Assembly: GCA_902784755.1 (NCBI GenBank) | Contig: CACZVX010000002.1 | Span: 1-64,000, forward strand | DNA length: 64,000 bases | Reading direction: 5' to 3' | DNA from: an uncultured Prevotellaceae bacterium | GTDB taxonomy: Bacteria; Bacteroidota; Bacteroidia; Bacteroidales; Bacteroidaceae | Shown: positions 40,183 through 49,998 of the stretch, one piece after another | Layout: every line of letters begins with the position of its first letter | Numbering within the stretch: the stretch's first letter is position 1 | Notes under the pieces: generated by a model | What the model saw: the letters and a program-made list of their open reading frames with translations, nothing else | Database searches by the model: none | What the model was told of the DNA's origin: nothing | Position numbers and translations under genes: made by a program

Positions 40183-40785
40183 TTACTTTTCAATCGTCAC
40201 GACGGCCTTGTAGTTTTGAGTCAGACAATGCACCTCATATTCGCCCGTTGCATAGTTAGGCGTGTAGATGATCCCATCGCTGGAACCGTTGGAGATCTTC
40301 ACCTTACCGGCACCGTCCACATCACGGGGGTTAAAGGTGGTGACCGTCACCTTTCCGGTCTTTCCCTGCAAGGCTTTCACACGGATATTCTGAATGCGAT
40401 GGTTGTTGGTGGCATCAGGAGACTGAAGGTTCCACTGCATAGTGAAGGCCCCATTGCTGTCAGGTTGTAATGAGTTTCCGTTTTCGTCGACAATCTGGAA
40501 GTCGGTACCTAGCGTCAGGCTGCTGTCCACATAATAGAGGGCAATGGCATCGAAGCTGCGTTCGCCCGCACACCAGAATTGCATCGGGATATTGACGATC
40601 TGACCTTGTTTGACGGTGTAGGTTACGTCGTTCTTCAGTTGTCCCCAGTCCTCAAAACCGAAGTAGAACACGTTCATCATCTCCTCGTTGTCGTTGCCCC
40701 AGGTGTCGTCGTCACAGGCTGTCAGACTCCAGATTCCGGCTATACATCCGAGTGCGCAGATCAAAGAATATATTGTTTTCTTCAT
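40183..40785 (-). CDS. Small surface lipoprotein of PUL 2, probable glycan binder
   Basis: 200 residues from ATG 40785; a further 5 residues upstream are in frame but the shorter start gives a cleaner lipoprotein signal (lipobox LTAC, Cys about 24). After an acidic linker the rest is beta-rich (QIVNIPMQFWCAG, GTDFQIVDENGN, IQNIRVKALQGKTGKVTV), resembling DUF4843-type surface proteins encoded behind susCD pairs. It sits between susD and the lyase gene on the minus strand. Likely a surface glycan-binding protein; no ligand evidence. Confidence 0.65.
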   Translation of the reverse strand: MKKTIYSLICALGCIAGIWSLTACDDDTWGNDNEEMMNVFYFGFEDWGQLKNDVTYTVKQGQIVNIPMQFWCAGERSFDAIALYYVDSSLTLGTDFQIVDENGNSLQPDSNGAFTMQWNLQSPDATNNHRIQNIRVKALQGKTGKVTVTTFNPRDVDGAGKVKISNGSSDGIIYTPNYATGEYEVHCLTQNYKAVVTIEK

Positions 40786-40842
40786 AACGTTTATTTTCAA
40801 TTTATTATTATTACTCTTCTTTCATATAAACTGTTGCAAGTA

Positions 40843-42519
40843 TTACTTCCAGCCCGGGTTCTGCTCCACATTGCCCTCGGAGGTCGCAATCTCATAGGTG
40901 GGAATGGGATAGTAGTAGTCCTTGCCGGGATCGAAAGAGCGGGAAGCACCGTCCTCAATGACGTAGATGTCGGCCTGGTCGCAAACCTTTTTCCCCTTAT
41001 ACATTCCTCCCTCAGTAGTGAGGCGGGAGGAAAGATCCTCGCGCTGTGCACTGGTATCGAGCTCACTGTACTTCAGTCCGAGAATAGTGACGGGCAAAAC
41101 CTTTTCTGCAATTTTCCAGCGGATGATGTCGTTGTAGCGCAAGCCTTCGTCGATAAATTCCACGAGACGCTCGCGGCGGATTTCATCAAGGATGTTGAGC
41201 CCGTTCTGCTGAGCGAAACTGTTGGTGAGACGGGCTTCCATGCCGACACGTGCACGCACGGCGTTGACTGTCTGGTTCAGCTGCTGGTCGGTGATGCTTC
41301 CATTATATTCGTAAAGTGCCTCTGCATAGGAGAGCAGCACCTCTGCATAGCGGATGATCATCTTGTCGACGGTCTCTTTGCTGTTGGTGGTCCACTCATC
41401 GATCATGAATCCCTTCTTGATACCATATCCGTTGCCATGCTGATTGCTGAAGGGTGTGTAGCCTCCCTTGTAGGCCTCTTCGCCCACATGGTAGATGGTC
41501 ATGCCCAGTCGTGGGTCGCGATTGGTGAAACAATCGTCGTAACGCGTTTCGGGAATAATAGCCAGAGGACTCTTCTCGCGCGGAAGACCGTCAACATAGA
41601 GGAACTGCTCAAGGGCCTGGCGCGTCATGCAGGAACCGTTTTCCAGCTGGCGGGAGTTACCGTGCATAATGGTAGCGCCGGCACCGTTGGGACCGTAAAC
41701 TTTCACGAATACGTTTTCCTTGTTCTTGCGTCCTTCACCGTCGAAAAGGAACAGACGGTTGAAATCGGAATAGAGCTCGTGCTTGCCGCTATTGATCAGT
41801 CGCTGAGCAGCATCGACAGCCACTTTCAGATGGCTCTTATAATCACCGGAGAGTCCATGATACTTTGAGAAAGTTCCTTCATAGAGACCAATTCGGGTGA
41901 GCATTCCCATGGCTGCTGATTTAGACACACGTCCCCAGTCGGCATCACTCTTTACATTGTCGATGTCGGGGAGCCATTCTTCAGCAAATCTCAGGTCCTC
42001 ATAGCACTGCTGTATCACTTCCTCACGGGCCGTGCGTCCCATCTTGATATCGGGATCTTCGGTGGAGTCGAAAGGTTTTAAGATAAGGGGAACGTCACCG
42101 TATTTCTGCACCAGGTCGAAGTAATGGAAAGCCCTAAAGAAGCGGGCCTCGGCAATCCACCGGTTCTTCTGTGTATCTGAAAGGGGTGCTGCCTCTGCCT
42201 TTAATATGATGTTGTTGCACACACCTATTTTGTTGTATGGGTTGGTCCAGTCACTAGAAGTGGCAGGAACCGTCCAGTTACCGCTTGAGGTGGCATTGGC
42301 AGCCGTACCCACGATGTCGTCGGCACGCTTGTCGTGATTGAAGCCTGGAAGGTCAACGTAGAGTTTGTTGCAGGCCCCCCGCAGGTCGGTCTCACTCCTC
42401 CAGAATGTGTTGTCGGCAAGCACAGTTTCGGGTAAACGGTCCAGTTCGCAACTGGCAAACATGATACCCCCTAACAATATGCATATTGCACTAATGGATT
42501 TAAAAACAATGGTTTTCAT
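40843..42519 (-). CDS. SusD-like surface glycan-binding lipoprotein (PUL 2)
   Basis: 558 residues. Lipobox IMFASC (Cys about 24), then SusD family features: LDRLPETVLADNTFWRSETDLRGACNKLY-type N-terminus, RFFRAFHYFDLVQKYGDVPL (about 148-167) and the conserved C-terminal block LNILDEIRRERLVEFIDEGLR with YNDIIRWK. It forms the lid of the SusC transporter encoded 26 bases upstream. Long antisense frames over it (for example 40579-41868 on the plus strand) are codon-bias shadows. Confidence 0.95.
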   Translation of the reverse strand: MKTIVFKSISAICILLGGIMFASCELDRLPETVLADNTFWRSETDLRGACNKLYVDLPGFNHDKRADDIVGTAANATSSGNWTVPATSSDWTNPYNKIGVCNNIILKAEAAPLSDTQKNRWIAEARFFRAFHYFDLVQKYGDVPLILKPFDSTEDPDIKMGRTAREEVIQQCYEDLRFAEEWLPDIDNVKSDADWGRVSKSAAMGMLTRIGLYEGTFSKYHGLSGDYKSHLKVAVDAAQRLINSGKHELYSDFNRLFLFDGEGRKNKENVFVKVYGPNGAGATIMHGNSRQLENGSCMTRQALEQFLYVDGLPREKSPLAIIPETRYDDCFTNRDPRLGMTIYHVGEEAYKGGYTPFSNQHGNGYGIKKGFMIDEWTTNSKETVDKMIIRYAEVLLSYAEALYEYNGSITDQQLNQTVNAVRARVGMEARLTNSFAQQNGLNILDEIRRERLVEFIDEGLRYNDIIRWKIAEKVLPVTILGLKYSELDTSAQREDLSSRLTTEGGMYKGKKVCDQADIYVIEDGASRSFDPGKDYYYPIPTYEIATSEGNVEQNPGWK

Positions 42520-42545
42520 ATCTGTTTGATTATTTATTTCTTTAA

Positions 42546-45500
42546 TTAAAACGTCACATTCACACCGAAGGCCCAGGTACGGAAGAAGGGATAATAATTA
42601 CGTCCCACATTGTTGCCTGATTCGGGATCGAACACTTTCAGAATATCGGAGTGCTCCCATACGTCGTTGCCACTCACATAGAAACGCAGTTTCTGGATAT
42701 ATCGCTTTGATACGGGAACGGTATAGCCTAGCGTGATGTTCTTTAATCTTATATAAGAGGCATCCTGTACCCATTTGTCGCTGGGTTGGAAGTTGAACAT
42801 ATCACCATTGTAGTTATACAGACGAGGCCAGTAGGCGTCGGGATTGTCTTCTGTCCAATAGTCGCGGTGGATGGTCCAAGGCATCTGATAGGTGCGGCCA
42901 AAGGGAGCGATGGCCTCCGTGTCAATGAGAAGTTTGCGCTGGCCTACGCCCTGGAACATCACGGCGAAATCGAAGCCGTTCCACTGGGCGGAGATGTTGA
43001 TACCATAGAAGTAGCGGCCATTGGCATTGCCCAGACAAACCAAGTCGCCATGGTTTTCTTTCGTACCATCGCCGGCACCTACCTGGTGATCGGTGCTTCC
43101 GTTGGCGTCAGGCAGCGTCACATAGCGAACGTCGCCAGCGCCTACCTTACCGTCGCTGAATGATTTGTAGCCCGGATGTTGCGCCTTGTACTCCTGGTAT
43201 TCGCTTGCATATTCGGAGCTGCTGCTTTTGCCCCAGTAACCATCGGTCTTGTATCCCCAGATAGTGTTCATGGCATAGCCTTCGAGGAGAGATACTGTTC
43301 CTGCTGTAACGACGTCAGCACCATCGTACTCAACAAGCTTGTTCTGGGAGTCGCTGATGTTAAAGGCAATCTGATAGCGAAGTTTGCCGATGCGGTCATT
43401 CCATTTAGCCTCAAATTCCCATCCCCAGGTCTTTAGTTTACCTACGTTTACGGATGGTACGCCTATACCAATGGTATGTGGCAATTGCAGGCGGGAAAGC
43501 ATGTCGTTATTATATTTCCAGTAATAATCGAATGATGCTGAAAGCTTGTTGTTGATGAAGCCTAAATCGATACCTACATTGGTCGTCTCGATTGTCTCCC
43601 AAGTCTTGTCCTTCGAAGCCAAGTTGCTCTGGTAGTAGGATTTCTCACCCATATAAACCGTACTCTGTGCGATGGTGGGGATGTAGTCGTAAAGTCCTAA
43701 AATGGCACCGTTACCCAACTGTCCCCATGAAGCACGGAGTTTCAGGTTGGTAACCCAGTCAATGTTGAACCATTTCTCCTGATTCACTCGCCAGGCAGCT
43801 GAAACAGAGGGGAATGCCTTCCAGCGTTTGCTGGGAGCTAGGCGTGAAGAGCCGTCATAGCGGATATTGGCTTCGAAAAGGTAGCGTTCAGCAAAATTAT
43901 AGTTGAAACGTCCGAAGTAAGACATCATAGACCATGGCTGGATGTTGTCGCTAAGCGAGGTGTTGGTTGCTTCTGACGAATCGTAATAATTGAATGAATA
44001 GAAGTCGTTAGAATTCATGTTTTTAGCCGTAGCACTGATTTCGTCCTTGCGATAGTTTTCATAACTGCTTCCAAGTAGAATTTTGAAATTGTGGAGCTTG
44101 ACGTTTGTCTCATAGTTCACAGTGGCTTCGAACATGTCGTGATAATCATTGTTCTTGGAACGAAAGAGCTGATTGGGAGAATTATAGCTCTGACGCACGT
44201 TGTCTCCCTTCATGCCGTACCATACCAAATAATGACGCTCTGCGCGTGCGCTGTAATATCCTGCCCTACGGCTTGCACTCAGGTTGATGCGCAATCCTTT
44301 CATCAGGTTCTTGATGGTCAGTTCGCCCTTGCCGAGGAATGCCTCATAGAGGGTTTCGTTCACACCGCCTTCCTTCATCACCTGAATGGCATTGAACTGC
44401 AGGTCACCATTATAGGGATTTGTCTGATAGTTCACGTCTTCTGTAGGATTGTAGAGCAACTGGCGTGCGCGCGAACCATATAAGTTATTGAGTATGGCAC
44501 CGGCACCTGCTGACGGAGCATTGTTTTTCCGCGACTGATACTGCACGTTCACACCGAAATCGAGATAATTATTCAGCTCGAATTTTACCTTGGCGTGCAA
44601 GTTAACGCGTGTGTTGTTGTTCTTGCCGTATTTCAGCATACCATTCTTATAGAAATAGTTGCCTGATACCAGATAATTCATTTTACTGCTGCCACCTGAT
44701 ACAGACAGGGAATGATTTGTCTGGTCGGAGTAATTTCTGGTACCCTCATCCACCCAGTTGGTTGCAGAGAACTCGTCCCAACGTCCGTTGGTGTTGTTTG
44801 GACGGTAGTTGAAGTTAGGGTTGCCTACCCAGCTGGACTGCTCAGGGTTCCATTCCGTTTTTCCTCCTTGGTTCAGTCGTCCTTCGTTAATCCAGGCTTG
44901 TTCTTCCCATGCAGGCAAACGCTCAGGCATATTGCCGGGGAGATTCACGGCATAGTAGCCGTTGTAATTGATGCGGGGCTTTTCGTCAGCACCGCTCTTG
45001 GTGGTTACCAGCACCACGCCTGCAGCGGCGCGCGCACCATAGATGGCGCTAGCGGCAGCATCCTTCAGCACGGAAATGCTTTCGATATCGTCGGCATTGA
45101 GCAGTGAGAGGTCACCCTCGACACCGTCAATCAGAACGAGTGTGGAAGTGGAGTTGGCAGAAGAGAATCCACGAATGCGGAGGCCTGATGTCTCAGATCC
45201 CGGTTCACCACTGGAGCGAAGCACAGTCACTCCTGGCATTTCCCCCTGCATGGCAGCGAGAACATCGCTCGATGGCTTGGCAGCCAGTTTTTCTCCGTCA
45301 ACAGCACTTACTGCACCTGAGAGATTGGCTTTCTTCTGTGTGCCGTAACCTACAACGACGACCTCATTCAGGGCGTTCTTTTCTTCATCCATCAGAATTG
45401 TTCCTGATGCTCTGCTGGCAGGAACTGACCTGGTGTTATAGCCAACGTATGAGAACACGATGTCAGCACCCTTCTTCACATTATTAAGCGTGAAATTTCC

Positions 45501-45701
45501 ATTGATGTCGGTGACGGCTCCGTTAGTAGTTCCTTTTTCACGTACTGTAACACCGATCATAGGTTCTTGAGTAGAGGCATCGAGCACTGTACCCTTTACA
45601 TTCTGGATACTTTGGGCAAATGCACCTACATCACACATAAGAATCATGCAACTGATAAGCATCAGTCGCTTCATTCTCGAAAAAATGGTTTTTAGGTTCA
45701 T
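42546..45701 (-). CDS. SusC-like TonB-dependent outer-membrane transporter (PUL 2)
   Basis: 1051 residues from ATG 45701 (MNLKTIFSRMKRLMLISCMI); an in-frame ATG at 45743 lies inside the -7 box and is rejected. Signal peptide ending GAFAQ; carboxypeptidase-regulatory-like domain with GTVLDASTQEPMIGVTVREKG; plug with VVVVGYGTQKKANLSGAVSAV and SISVLKDAAASAIYGARAA; C-terminal barrel ending FGVNVTF. Imports oligosaccharides, presumably uronic acid-containing, with its SusD partner. First gene of the minus-strand PUL, under a consensus promoter and divergent from the regulator. Confidence 0.95.
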   Translation of the reverse strand: MNLKTIFSRMKRLMLISCMILMCDVGAFAQSIQNVKGTVLDASTQEPMIGVTVREKGTTNGAVTDINGNFTLNNVKKGADIVFSYVGYNTRSVPASRASGTILMDEEKNALNEVVVVGYGTQKKANLSGAVSAVDGEKLAAKPSSDVLAAMQGEMPGVTVLRSSGEPGSETSGLRIRGFSSANSTSTLVLIDGVEGDLSLLNADDIESISVLKDAAASAIYGARAAAGVVLVTTKSGADEKPRINYNGYYAVNLPGNMPERLPAWEEQAWINEGRLNQGGKTEWNPEQSSWVGNPNFNYRPNNTNGRWDEFSATNWVDEGTRNYSDQTNHSLSVSGGSSKMNYLVSGNYFYKNGMLKYGKNNNTRVNLHAKVKFELNNYLDFGVNVQYQSRKNNAPSAGAGAILNNLYGSRARQLLYNPTEDVNYQTNPYNGDLQFNAIQVMKEGGVNETLYEAFLGKGELTIKNLMKGLRINLSASRRAGYYSARAERHYLVWYGMKGDNVRQSYNSPNQLFRSKNNDYHDMFEATVNYETNVKLHNFKILLGSSYENYRKDEISATAKNMNSNDFYSFNYYDSSEATNTSLSDNIQPWSMMSYFGRFNYNFAERYLFEANIRYDGSSRLAPSKRWKAFPSVSAAWRVNQEKWFNIDWVTNLKLRASWGQLGNGAILGLYDYIPTIAQSTVYMGEKSYYQSNLASKDKTWETIETTNVGIDLGFINNKLSASFDYYWKYNNDMLSRLQLPHTIGIGVPSVNVGKLKTWGWEFEAKWNDRIGKLRYQIAFNISDSQNKLVEYDGADVVTAGTVSLLEGYAMNTIWGYKTDGYWGKSSSSEYASEYQEYKAQHPGYKSFSDGKVGAGDVRYVTLPDANGSTDHQVGAGDGTKENHGDLVCLGNANGRYFYGINISAQWNGFDFAVMFQGVGQRKLLIDTEAIAPFGRTYQMPWTIHRDYWTEDNPDAYWPRLYNYNGDMFNFQPSDKWVQDASYIRLKNITLGYTVPVSKRYIQKLRFYVSGNDVWEHSDILKVFDPESGNNVGRNYYPFFRTWAFGVNVTF

Positions 45702-45740
45702 AAAATGATTTTTAAATGAGTAATAATTGTTTTGCTGGTC

Positions 45741-45772
45741 CAAAAGTAGAAAGAATATCCATCCGTTTCAAA
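45741..45772 (-). promoter_or_regulatory. PUL 2 promoter
   Basis: On the minus strand TTTG (forward 45769-45772), 20 bases, TACTTTTG (forward 45741-45748). Both boxes fit the consensus. Transcription from about 45734 gives a 33-base leader to ATG 45701. Confidence 0.75.
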
Positions 45773-45976
45773 TTTTCTGCCACATCGCAACTACGTCAAA
45801 CGCCAATAACGACTACATCAAGACTTTCTCATCTTACGCTCAAATCATTTATATTTCCCCATTTCATCGAGGCTTTTGGTTTTTGTTCTGCTGCTTTTCA
45901 GTTTCACAAATTTCCGCAGAAAAGGAAAGTCTTGAAATAATTTTTGTTTATTATTTTTTTATTTGTTTTTTTATTG

Positions 45977-45984
45977 TATCTTTG
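45977..45984 (+). promoter_or_regulatory. -7 box of the PUL 2 regulator gene
   Basis: TATCTTTG fits the consensus, but no TTTG stands 19-20 bases upstream (that region is T-rich). The start of transcription would be about 45991, on top of the GTG start at 45989, hinting at a leaderless or nearly leaderless mRNA. Confidence 0.45.
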
Positions 45985-45988
45985 TGGT

Positions 45989-48760
45989 GTGAATAAGAAA
46001 ATAAGCTTTCTGCTGATACTGGTCCTCTGCTTCCCCCTTTCTCTCAGTGCTGAGGAGTTGTGGCAATGGCCTGTTGTCAACCATGAACGAAAGGATTACC
46101 ATTCGGGTAATCAAAATTGGATGGTGGCACAGAGTCGTCAGGGATGGATGTATTTTGCCAACAATAAGGGACTACTCGAATTTGATGGTGCCCGCTGGAC
46201 TACCTATCCGCTTCCTGGCAATGCTAAAGTGAGGTCGGTCTTTCTGAAAGGAGATACCATCTATGTGGGAGCGTTGGGGCAGTTTGGAAGATTCACTCGC
46301 AACTCGAAGGGAGGTCTTATATATACCCGGCTTTCAAAGCCTGTGGAGCAAGCCAGAAAACTGAATGTGTGGCATATCTTCCAACTGGGGAGTGATGTCT
46401 ATTTCCAGAGCGATGATGCACTCTATGTAAACGATGAAAACCATCAGATCCACTCTGTTGCAGGCATCTATTATTCTGCGGTCGTTTATAATAAATTGTA
46501 CGTGGTAACTTCCGTCGGACTATCTGTATTGGCTGGTGGACGCCTGCAGCCGCTTAAGGGATTCAGTGCTGATGCTTCAACCAACGTGGTGGGACTGCAT
46601 CCTTATGACGGGAAACTTCTTATTGTTACTGCGGATAACCGTCTGTTGCTCTATAGTCAGCAAACAGTGACTCCTTTTCAAGTCGCTATTGGCGTTACTG
46701 GCGACGACCGGCTTACCTGTTCGGCGATATCTGGTCATCACTTGGCACTTGGCACGATGCAGAATGGTGTCATTCTAGTTGACTTGAAACGTAATACCTC
46801 ACAACGGCTCTCCATCTCAGACGGTCTTCAAAACAAGTCAATCCTGTCAGCTGCTTTTGATATAAACAGCGATCTCTGGCTTGGACTTGACAATGGTATT
46901 GATTGCGTGCTGATGCAGTCACCTTTGCGTTTCCTTTACAACCGTAAGACTCCCATTGGCAGCGGCTATTGTAGTGTGGAATACAATGGCAGCCTCTGGC
47001 TTGGTACTAATCAGGGACTCTATGTGATTCATCCCGATAAACCAAGCGAAATACGTTTTGTGGAAGGAACGAGTACTCAGATTCATTGTCTTGATACTAT
47101 TGACGGGCGGCTCTTTTGTGGTGGGCGCAACATCTTCATCATGATTGATCAGCAGGGCATCAAGCGTTTTCAGAGTCGTGGCGTGTGGGGTGTCAGGCGC
47201 ATCGGAGCTCGGAGAGACGTGTTACTTACAAGTTCTTATTGGGGACTTCGCCTGCTTCGGTTCGTGAACGGACAGTGGCAATTAGGGGAGGAAGTGGAAG
47301 GAACTTCGCTCTCAGCCAAGACTCTTTATGTGGAGGAACCCACCAATGCCGTATGGGTGGCCAATAAAGAAAAGGGACTTTTCCGCCTTACACTTAATGA
47401 TGACTTGACACGAGTGACACGCCAGCAGCCAATGAATTCAGCACAACTGCCCAAAGGTGATAATGTCTGTATTGCCACTGTCGATGGCGAGACGGTTATA
47501 GCCTCACGCAACGGACTTTTCCGATACGACACTGCTCATGAAAAGCTAGTACGCTACGGGCAACTGGAGAAAAGGCTTGGAGGTTCTACTGTTTATACTT
47601 TTATCCAGCAAGATAGTGAAGGCAACATCTGGTATGCTGCAAACGAAGCATTGCATTGCAGGACGGCCAAGACAAATGATTCATGGCTCGAAGGCAATCT
47701 TATAGAAGATTTCGAGAACATCAGTCTCGATGCTGCCCGTCAACACGCAGTTATCGGGACAGAAGACGGTTTTACCATGCTCTCAACAACATCTCATGCT
47801 GTCCAAAAGAAAATGATGCAGCCTTACATCCGGAAAATCTATGTCGGTAATTATGCTGATACGCTTTACTATGGGTGTGAGTCTCCGGTTGAGATAGCTT
47901 GGCGTGACAATTCTGTGCGCATTGAGTATAGTGCCTGTAATTATGATGTTACACGTCCCGTGCTTTTCAGCTATCGTCTTAAAGGAAACGGTGATGAGTC
48001 ATGGAGTCCTTACACCCATCGTATGTTAAAGGAATACACAAATCTCCACGAAGGTCATTATACCTTTGAACTGCGTATGCTCCTTCCTGGACAAAGTGAG
48101 TCAGCAGAAACAAGTTTTTCTTTCGATGTGCTCCCCCCATGGTATCGCACTTGGTGGGCACGTTTACTCTATCTTCTTTTCTTCCTGGCATGTTTTGCTT
48201 TTGTTTACCATAAAATTAATAAAAGCCAGCAGCAGTTGATTCGGCAAAAGGATGACCAGATTCAGGAAAAGGAAAAGAAAATAGAAATTTTGCGTGATGA
48301 GAAACTAGAAATGGAACTCCGGTCACGGCAAGATGAATTACTCCGTTCCCGCATGAACATCGTACGCAAAAACGAGATGCTTATAGAAATCAAGAAAACG
48401 GCTGTTAGTTTAAACAATAGTCTCAATGAGGAGAATATGCCCACCAGTAAACGCAGGATTCTCAGACTTATTAGTCAGATTGAAACCAATCTTGAGCACG
48501 ACGATGATCTTGATGCTTTCAAAGATTCTTTCAATGACTTGCATAACAATTTCCTTCAGATCCTTGACAAGCGTTATCCCGCACTTACCCGGAAGGAGAA
48601 GATGCTCTGTTGCTATATTAGGATGAATCTTATTTCCAAGGAAATAGCTCCCTTACTCAACATTTCCACTCGCGGAGTAGAGATAAGTCGTTACCGAATC
48701 CGACAGAAACTGGATCTTGACTCCAAGACCAGTCTTACCGAATTTCTGCAGCGCCTGTAA
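45989..48760 (+). CDS. Kinase-less transmembrane PUL regulator (propeller, Y_Y_Y, TM, HTH)
   Basis: 924 residues from GTG 45989; the longer frame from 45944 would put an unusual extra hydrophobic stretch before the signal peptide. A signal peptide (ISFLLILVLCFPLSLSA) is followed by a periplasmic beta-propeller (repeats such as DLWLGLDNGID, SLWLGTNQGLYVI, AVWVANKEKGLFRL, NIWYAANEAL), a Y_Y_Y domain near 640-735 (FSYRLKGNGDESWSPYTH), one TM helix (about 745-762), coiled coil, and a C-terminal HTH (LTRKEKMLCCYIRMNLISKE...LLNISTRGVEISRYRIRQKL). There is no histidine-kinase or receiver domain, so it would act as a one-component sensor-activator. Divergent from PUL 2, which it probably controls. 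Confidence 0.8.
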   Translation: MNKKISFLLILVLCFPLSLSAEELWQWPVVNHERKDYHSGNQNWMVAQSRQGWMYFANNKGLLEFDGARWTTYPLPGNAKVRSVFLKGDTIYVGALGQFGRFTRNSKGGLIYTRLSKPVEQARKLNVWHIFQLGSDVYFQSDDALYVNDENHQIHSVAGIYYSAVVYNKLYVVTSVGLSVLAGGRLQPLKGFSADASTNVVGLHPYDGKLLIVTADNRLLLYSQQTVTPFQVAIGVTGDDRLTCSAISGHHLALGTMQNGVILVDLKRNTSQRLSISDGLQNKSILSAAFDINSDLWLGLDNGIDCVLMQSPLRFLYNRKTPIGSGYCSVEYNGSLWLGTNQGLYVIHPDKPSEIRFVEGTSTQIHCLDTIDGRLFCGGRNIFIMIDQQGIKRFQSRGVWGVRRIGARRDVLLTSSYWGLRLLRFVNGQWQLGEEVEGTSLSAKTLYVEEPTNAVWVANKEKGLFRLTLNDDLTRVTRQQPMNSAQLPKGDNVCIATVDGETVIASRNGLFRYDTAHEKLVRYGQLEKRLGGSTVYTFIQQDSEGNIWYAANEALHCRTAKTNDSWLEGNLIEDFENISLDAARQHAVIGTEDGFTMLSTTSHAVQKKMMQPYIRKIYVGNYADTLYYGCESPVEIAWRDNSVRIEYSACNYDVTRPVLFSYRLKGNGDESWSPYTHRMLKEYTNLHEGHYTFELRMLLPGQSESAETSFSFDVLPPWYRTWWARLLYLLFFLACFAFVYHKINKSQQQLIRQKDDQIQEKEKKIEILRDEKLEMELRSRQDELLRSRMNIVRKNEMLIEIKKTAVSLNNSLNEENMPTSKRRILRLISQIETNLEHDDDLDAFKDSFNDLHNNFLQILDKRYPALTRKEKMLCCYIRMNLISKEIAPLLNISTRGVEISRYRIRQKLDLDSKTSLTEFLQRL

Positions 48761-48814
48761 GATTCGGGATCCCACAAGCAATCTGCATCTCACTATTTTA
48801 GAAAGACTCTGTGA

Positions 48815-49861
48815 TTATTTCTTCAACTCTGTGTTGATGCTGTCCACGTTTCCGGTGATGGGGCTGAGACGCAGTTTGGTTTCCATCTTCTTGCTGAAAA
48901 GCTCTCCCATCATGGGCTCGGTACGGCCGAACTGTGCAGAGAGGACGTCGTAGGTCTCGATCAGCTTCTCTTCTTGATAGAGGTTGACGGTCATCTTACC
49001 GGGGAGGTTCACCCAGATGCCTGCATCGTTCTTGTTTTTCTCGCCCTCGTCAACGGTTGCTGAATTGGCGGGGACATTGTGCTGGTCGTAGATGTCGATA
49101 TAGAAAGGTACGCCGGCAAGGTCATCTTTCTCTACGCACCCGAAATGCTTGGAGAAACGGAAGAGGAGCTCGCGCTCTACTTGTTTGTTGGGAACGTAAT
49201 TGATGATGGTCTCGAAGGTGTCACGATCCTCGGTGCCATTGAAGAGCTGGAGGAGGGCAGACTCCTGTGCATCCATGCTGTTGAGCATGAGGCGCATCTG
49301 CTGTCCGTCGGTGGGCATGCTTTCGGCCTGTCCCTTGGTGAGCTGACTGCGGCTGTCGCGGATGTCGTAGATCTCGTCGGCGGTGAGCTCTGCCATCTTG
49401 GATTTGTTCCCCGCGCTGAGAATCTCCTGAGAGAGGTAGTCGTAGGGATTGCGCTTAACAGGCTTGGGAGCGGCCTTAAAATGCGTCACGGGGGTTGTTT
49501 CTTTCGGGTCGCAGTTCACGGCAAGGAGCACTCCGTTATCGTCCTTATAGAGCGATGTGATGTTGTGCTTGGTGTCGATGTTGGCCATGAAAACCTTGGA
49601 GGTGTCTGCGATGCCGTAGGGCGTCATCTTGACGGCGAGGATGCGATAGGTTTTCTGTTCTTCCAAGGCGGCGGGTTTCTTCAGGTAGCGCTCGGCATAC
49701 TGTGAGAACTCACCGGGGGTGTAGGTGGTCTTCTCAAGCAGCAGCGTGAAGCGCAGGGCTGTCTTGGGAAGGAAATAGGAACTGCCGTCGGTCACGGGAT
49801 TGTCGGCATTTGCTGATAAGATACCGCAGCCCAAAATGGCTGCCAAAAGAATCTTTTTCAT
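48815..49861 (-). CDS. DUF4831-like exported protein
   Basis: 348 residues with a signal peptide (about 1-19, GILSANA). The body is beta-rich with no catalytic motif I recognise: ALRFTLLLEKTTYTPGEFSQYAERYL, YRILAVKMTPYGIADTSKVF, QQMRLMLNSMDAQESALLQLF and a C-terminal region ending SPITGNVDSINTELKK. Sequence pattern and length recall the Bacteroidales DUF4831 family of unknown function. Monocistronic; 137 bases of AT-rich spacer (49862-49998) separate it from nnr and show only short repeats (two AAATACGAAA copies). Confidence 0.7.
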   Translation of the reverse strand: MKKILLAAILGCGILSANADNPVTDGSSYFLPKTALRFTLLLEKTTYTPGEFSQYAERYLKKPAALEEQKTYRILAVKMTPYGIADTSKVFMANIDTKHNITSLYKDDNGVLLAVNCDPKETTPVTHFKAAPKPVKRNPYDYLSQEILSAGNKSKMAELTADEIYDIRDSRSQLTKGQAESMPTDGQQMRLMLNSMDAQESALLQLFNGTEDRDTFETIINYVPNKQVERELLFRFSKHFGCVEKDDLAGVPFYIDIYDQHNVPANSATVDEGEKNKNDAGIWVNLPGKMTVNLYQEEKLIETYDVLSAQFGRTEPMMGELFSKKMETKLRLSPITGNVDSINTELKK

Positions 49862-49998
49862 ATCAATATTTCAAGATTTCAAATTAACTAATGGAACACA
49901 AAGACACAAAGCTTTAAATACGAAAAACGCAAAACGAAATACGAAAGCTTCCGGCTATTCCAAATTTCAATAACATTCTTCATTCATCACTCTTCACT

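Noticed and set aside
40579..41868. A 429-codon open frame on the plus strand
   Set aside because: It lies opposite susD and the lipoprotein genes, has no protein signature, and is produced by codon bias of the real genes on the minus strand.
42546..45743. Longer susC start at 45743
   Set aside because: That ATG overlaps the -7 box TACTTTTG (45741-45748), so it cannot be in the mRNA; ATG 45701 precedes a good signal peptide.
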